From Bacillota bacterium (GTDB lineage Bacteria; Bacillota; Dethiobacteria; DTU022): 17,342 nucleotides of DNA. The position numbers and the translations under genes were made by a program. Below the pieces are notes generated by a model that was not told the DNA's origin, did no database searches, and worked only from the letters and a program-made list of their open reading frames with translations. The stretch lies in contig JAAZIG010000135.1 of the NCBI GenBank assembly GCA_012510325.1, forward strand, positions 1-17,342. Reading direction: 5' to 3'. Positions 14,182 to 17,342 of this stretch are shown here, in pieces; position 1 is the stretch's first letter; the number at the start of each line of letters is the position of its first letter.

Positions 14182-16860
14182 TTACTGCAGCTCCTGGATT
14201 CTTTCCTTTAGTTTTTCTTTTTTTGTGGTGCGCTCTTCCAGACGCGCCCTCTCCTTGGCCACCACTTCCGGGGGAGCCTTCTCCACAAATTTGGGATTCT
14301 TCAGCTTCCCCACCGTTCGCCGCAGCTCCTGGTCAAGCTGCTGCAGCTCTTTTTCAAGACGGGACCGCTCCGCTTCCAGGTCGATCACTCCGGCCAGAGG
14401 GAGATAAACCTCGAGTTCGTCGCCGATAATTTCCGCCAGCGCCTGCCGCGGCTTGCCCGACGACGGATCGATCGTCAGCGGCTCGGCAAAGGCGAGCCGG
14501 CTGAGCTGGTGCCTTCCACTCTCGAGCACCGCCGCCGCTTCAGGCGAAGGTCTCAAGATCACCGCTGCCTGCCGCCCGGGAGGCAGCTGCACCCGGCTGC
14601 GCAGATTGCGCACCGCCCGGATCGCTTCCTGAACCAGGGCCACAGCCGCCGCCTCGGCGGGAAAGCTCAACTGAGTGCTGTGTTCCGGCCACGGCGAAAC
14701 GATCAGGGCCGCTTGGCGCTGCGGCAGGTAATGCCAGATCTCCTCGGAGATGAAAGGCATAAACGGATGGAGCAGACGGAGCACCCCGTCCAGGACAAAG
14801 ATCAGAACGCCGCGGGTCCGGCGGCGGGACTCGCCGGAACCTGCCGCCCCCTCCCCGGAGTAGAGGTAGCCCTTGCTCAGCTCCACGTACCAGTCGCAAA
14901 AATCGTTCCACAGAAATTCGTAGACCAGGCGGGCCGCTTCGCCGGGCTCAAAATCCTCGAGAGCGGCGGTAATCTGCTCAACTGCACCGTTGTAGCGGTG
15001 CAGAATCCAGCGGTCCTCCACCGTCAGCCCCTCTGTCCGGGAATCGGGCTGAAAGGGAATGTAATCGGGTGCCCCGCCGGGTTCGTCGGAAAGATTCATC
15101 AGCACAAAGCGGGAAGCATTCCAGATCTTGTTGGCAAAATTGCGCGCCGCCTCCACATTTTCGTGGCGAAAACGCTGATCGTTGCCCGGAGCCTGTCCGG
15201 TGATCAGGGAAAAGCGCAGCGTATCGGCACCGAAAGAGGCGATCACCTCGAGAGGATCGATCCCGTTATCCAGGGACTTGCTCATCTTGCGTCCCTGGGC
15301 GTCGCGCACGAGCCCGTGGATATAGACCGTCTTGAAGGGAACTTCATCCATAAAGTATAGCGACATGAAGATCATCCGCGCCACCCAGAAGAAGATGATG
15401 TCGTAAGCCGTCACCAGCACATCGGTGGGAAAATAGCGGACCAGATCGGCGGTCTTCTCCGGCCAGCCCAGAGTGGAAAAAGGCCACAGCGCCGAGCTGA
15501 ACCAGGTATCCAAAACATCGGGGTCCTGCTCCAGCGTTTCCGCGCCGCAGACCGGACAGGAGCGCGGATCTTCGTAATCAACGATGAGTTCACCGCAGGA
15601 ACAGTACCAGGCGGGGATGCGGTGCCCCCACCACAGCTGGCGCGAGATACACCAGTCGCGGATATTTTCAAGCCAGTTTTCGTAGACCTGGGTAAACCGC
15701 GGCGGCACGAAAACGGTCTCGCCGTCGCGGACCGCCTCCAAAGCCGGATTCGCCAGGGGCTTCATCTTGACAAACCACTGCCGCGAGATCAGCGGCTCCA
15801 CCACGGTGCGGCAGCGGTGGCAATGTCCCACCGCATGGCTGTACTCTTCGATCTTCTCGATCAGGGAAACCTTCTCAAGATCGGCGACCACTTTTTCCCG
15901 GCAGCGCTCCCGATCCAGACCGGCATAGGGACCCGCTTCCGCGGTCATCTTCCCGTCTTCGCCGATGACCGGGATAATGGCCAGATTGTGGCGTCGCCCG
16001 ATCTCGAAGTCGTTGGGATCGTGAGCCGGAGTGACCTTGACCGCACCGCTGCCGAAAGCGGGATCGACATAATCATCGGCTACAATGGGGATTTTCCGGT
16101 TGAGCAGGGGCAGGATCACTTCCCGGCCGACCAGCTCAAGATAGCGCTCATCCTCCGGATGAACGGCAACCCCGCTGTCGCCGAGCATCGATTCAGGCCG
16201 GGTCGTGGCGACAACAATATGGCCGTCCCCATCGGCCAGGGGATAGCGAATATGAGTCAGGGTCGAAGCCTTCTCCTCATGCTCCACCTCAATATCCGAA
16301 AGTGCGGTGTGGCAGCGGGGGCACCAGTTGATCATATAATTGCCCCGGTAGATCAGCCCGGCGCGGTAGAGATCGACAAACACCTTGCGCACCGCTTTGG
16401 AGCAGCCTTCATCCATGGTAAAACGTTCCCGGGACCAGTCGCAGGAAGCGCCAAGGGAGTACAGCTGACTCAGAATCTGTTCGTGGTAGGTCTCCTTCCA
16501 TTCCCAGACCTTCTCCAGAAAACGTTCCCGTCCCAGCCGGTGCCTGGTCAGCCCCTCCTCCGCCAGATCCTCCTCCACCCGTATCTGCGTGGCGATACCG
16601 GCATGGTCGGTCCCCGGAAGCCACAGAGCATCGTCGCCCCTCATCCTCCGCCAGCGGATCAGCGTATCCTGGATCGTAATATCGAGAGCATGCCCCATAT
16701 GCAGCGAACCGGTGATATTGGGCGGCGGAATCACAATTGTAAAGGTCTTCTCGTCCCCCTTGCCGCCTGCCCGAAAATAGTCCCCCTCGAGCCAGTAGCG
16801 GTAACGGCGTTTTTCGACAGCAGCCGGATCGTAAACCGGCGGAATCAAATCCCTGGCCAC
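14182..16860 (-). CDS. valS: Valyl-tRNA synthetase
   Basis: 892 codons, typical of the shorter bacterial ValRS. Class I motifs: HMGH at residues 54-57 and KMSKS at 525-529. The editing domain is recognisable by ATTRPESMLGDSGVAVHP (218-235) and TPAHDPNDFEIG. Zinc-type cysteine pairs occur at C180/C183, C347/C350, C420/C422 and C435/C438. WCISRQLWWGHRIPAWY and DTWFSSALWPFSTLGWP separate ValRS from IleRS and LeuRS. The C-terminal anticodon-binding region is followed by the ValRS coiled coil at about 825-892. It charges tRNA-Val and hydrolyses mischarged Thr-tRNA-Val. The GTG start at 16860 has AGAGGTGAAGG just before it. A promoter sits at 16894-16922; I found no T-box leader in front of it, though many Bacillota valS genes have one. 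Confidence 0.98.
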   Translation of the reverse strand: MARDLIPPVYDPAAVEKRRYRYWLEGDYFRAGGKGDEKTFTIVIPPPNITGSLHMGHALDITIQDTLIRWRRMRGDDALWLPGTDHAGIATQIRVEEDLAEEGLTRHRLGRERFLEKVWEWKETYHEQILSQLYSLGASCDWSRERFTMDEGCSKAVRKVFVDLYRAGLIYRGNYMINWCPRCHTALSDIEVEHEEKASTLTHIRYPLADGDGHIVVATTRPESMLGDSGVAVHPEDERYLELVGREVILPLLNRKIPIVADDYVDPAFGSGAVKVTPAHDPNDFEIGRRHNLAIIPVIGEDGKMTAEAGPYAGLDRERCREKVVADLEKVSLIEKIEEYSHAVGHCHRCRTVVEPLISRQWFVKMKPLANPALEAVRDGETVFVPPRFTQVYENWLENIRDWCISRQLWWGHRIPAWYCSCGELIVDYEDPRSCPVCGAETLEQDPDVLDTWFSSALWPFSTLGWPEKTADLVRYFPTDVLVTAYDIIFFWVARMIFMSLYFMDEVPFKTVYIHGLVRDAQGRKMSKSLDNGIDPLEVIASFGADTLRFSLITGQAPGNDQRFRHENVEAARNFANKIWNASRFVLMNLSDEPGGAPDYIPFQPDSRTEGLTVEDRWILHRYNGAVEQITAALEDFEPGEAARLVYEFLWNDFCDWYVELSKGYLYSGEGAAGSGESRRRTRGVLIFVLDGVLRLLHPFMPFISEEIWHYLPQRQAALIVSPWPEHSTQLSFPAEAAAVALVQEAIRAVRNLRSRVQLPPGRQAAVILRPSPEAAAVLESGRHQLSRLAFAEPLTIDPSSGKPRQALAEIIGDELEVYLPLAGVIDLEAERSRLEKELQQLDQELRRTVGKLKNPKFVEKAPPEVVAKERARLEERTTKKEKLKERIQELQ

Positions 16861-16893
16861 ACCTTCACCTCTTCTAACATGCTTGTGAAATTG

Positions 16894-16922
16894 ATATTAT
16901 TCTTTTCCCCTGCTAAAGTCAA
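16894..16922 (-). promoter_or_regulatory. Sigma-A promoter of valS
   Basis: TTGACT (16922-16917) followed after 17 nt by TAATAT (16899-16894) on the minus strand; AATAAT, overlapping it with a 15-nt spacer, is the alternative -10. Transcription would start near 16887, leaving a leader of about 27 nt that is too short for a T-box or other riboswitch. Confidence 0.7.
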
Positions 16923-17000
16923 CACTAACCCCGGCCAGATTTTCGCCATGCCCCCCTGTTTCCCCAGCCCGGCTCTTTTATTTGTGAAAATATCTTTTTT

Positions 17001-17016
17001 GTAATATTACTGTAAT
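17001..17016. promoter_or_regulatory. Nested palindromes in the gene-free region upstream of valS
   Basis: GTAATATTAC (17001-17010) is a perfect 10-bp palindrome, and ATTACTGTAAT (17006-17016) is a second one sharing its right arm, so the 5-mers read GTAAT-ATTAC-T-GTAAT. This looks like overlapping protein-binding sites. It lies about 80 bp upstream of the valS -35. No regulator can be named from the sequence. Confidence 0.35.
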
Positions 17017-17071
17017 GTTCACCCTTTATAATAAAAGCGAGTTGACCCCCTCTTTTAAATATATCTCTTTC

Positions 17072-17101
17072 GGGCACAGCAAACGCTGTGCCCCTTTTTT
17101 T
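17072..17101 (+). terminator. Strong intrinsic terminator facing the plus strand
   Basis: GGGCACAGC (17072-17080), loop AAAC, GCTGTGCCC (17085-17093), then C and seven T (17095-17101): a 9-bp perfect stem with U-run on the plus strand only. On the minus strand the A-run precedes the stem, so it cannot stop valS-direction transcripts. No plus-strand gene ends here within the window. Confidence 0.85.
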
Positions 17102-17160
17102 GCAAAATATGACGCAATGTACCGCCTGAACAGATTTCCCGGCATATCTTGTCACCCAAA

Positions 17161-17245
17161 ATGAGCCACGGGGACGGATCTCCCGGCCCATTTTCCCCAC
17201 CACCGGATGAGCCACATGAGTCAAGGGGACGGTGACTTTGACTCA
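17161..17245. repeat. REP-like repeat cluster
   Basis: ATGAGCCAC occurs twice (17161-17169 and 17208-17216) and GGGGACGG twice (17170-17177 and 17225-17232). The second unit contains a perfect 8-bp inverted repeat, TGAGTCAA (17217-17224) and TTGACTCA (17238-17245), around a 13-nt loop. From memory, TGAGTCAA...GGGGACGG elements are dispersed in several clostridial genomes and are often near IS200-like REP-associated transposases; no transposase is visible here. Confidence 0.5.
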
Positions 17246-17272
17246 CTCCTGAAACGAGATCCCGCCACCGCT

Positions 17273-17298
17273 GTCATGCTGAGCGTAGCGAAGCATCT
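17273..17298. repeat. Dispersed-repeat-like element with a GAGCGTAGCGA core
   Basis: ATGCT (17276-17280) and AGCAT (17292-17296) flank the 11-nt core GAGCGTAGCGA, and a TGTC precedes the left arm. Sequences of the type TGTCATTCTGAGC...GCGAAGAATCT are, as I recall, widely repeated in intergenic DNA of anaerobic bacteria. The copy number in this genome cannot be seen from one window. Confidence 0.4.
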
Positions 17299-17342
17299 AA
17301 AACGTTGCTGATGCATCACGCACCCATTTCGCTTTGTGTTCC

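Noticed and set aside
16881..16990. Two TTGTGAAA half-sites (16883-16890 and 16981-16989) suggesting a Rex redox regulator
   Set aside because: Neither has the inverted partner TTTCACAA at the right distance, and valS is not a usual Rex target.
15622..17004. 460-codon plus-strand open frame
   Set aside because: It is antisense to valS in a GC-rich gene and its product looks like no protein family; ValRS on the other strand is unambiguous.
16925..17224. 99-codon minus-strand open frame upstream of valS
   Set aside because: It runs through the repeat cluster, the plus-strand terminator hairpin and the palindromes, and its last bases meet the -35 region of the valS promoter. It begins inside the repeat stem and resembles no family I know.
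1..17342. CRISPR arrays, tRNA/rRNA genes, prophage, toxin-antitoxin or defence genes
   Set aside because: I looked for regular repeats, cloverleaf-like segments and foreign-looking genes and found none; coding density on the minus strand is high with recognisable families almost throughout.

Overview
The window looks like chromosome of a moderately GC-rich (by eye high-50s %) anaerobic Bacillota, most likely class Clostridia. Three things point there: strong GGAGG-type ribosome binding sites with frequent GTG/TTG starts, the conserved neighbourhood valS-folC ... maf-radC-mreB-mreC-mreD-PBP2, and a complete clostridial-order rnfCDGEAB cluster. I cannot name a genus. Every recognised gene lies on the minus strand, so transcription runs from high to low coordinates.

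Layout in transcription order. At 17342-16861 there is a gene-free stretch with two dispersed-repeat-like elements, a textbook terminator facing the plus strand, a nest of palindromes and the valS promoter. valS and folC (16860-12826) are separated by 3 nt, and a hairpin follows folC. At 12621-12593 a good sigma-A-type promoter, preceded by a dyad, drives a PflX-like radical SAM gene (12572-11661). rnfC, D, G, E, A, B (11544-6256) follow, tightly packed and partly overlapping. Next come a membrane-anchored ApbE flavin transferase with its own promoter (6074-4989), a Gx / 'heptaprenyl diphosphate synthase component I' family membrane protein (4865-4314), maf and radC (overlapping), and mreB, mreC, mreD. 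The first 115 codons of a class B penicillin-binding protein (PBP2/MrdA type) run off the left edge.

Functionally there are three modules. The first is housekeeping translation and folate metabolism (ValS, FolC). The second is a membrane redox module: the Rnf complex couples ferredoxin:NAD+ oxidoreduction to ion pumping, and ApbE attaches the covalent FMNs on RnfD and RnfG. The third is the elongasome (MreBCD plus PBP2) with Maf and RadC upstream. The redox module appears as an insert inside the otherwise conserved valS-folC/maf-radC-mre neighbourhood.

The most notable points are: RnfG carries two tandem FMN-binding domains, each with a flavinylation motif; ApbE is paired with a Gx-family protein; there is an orphan plus-strand terminator with a possible short RNA upstream of valS; and several intercistronic hairpins and unusual start sites could set protein ratios. 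I saw no phage, CRISPR, toxin or defence genes, and nothing I would call a wholly new system.
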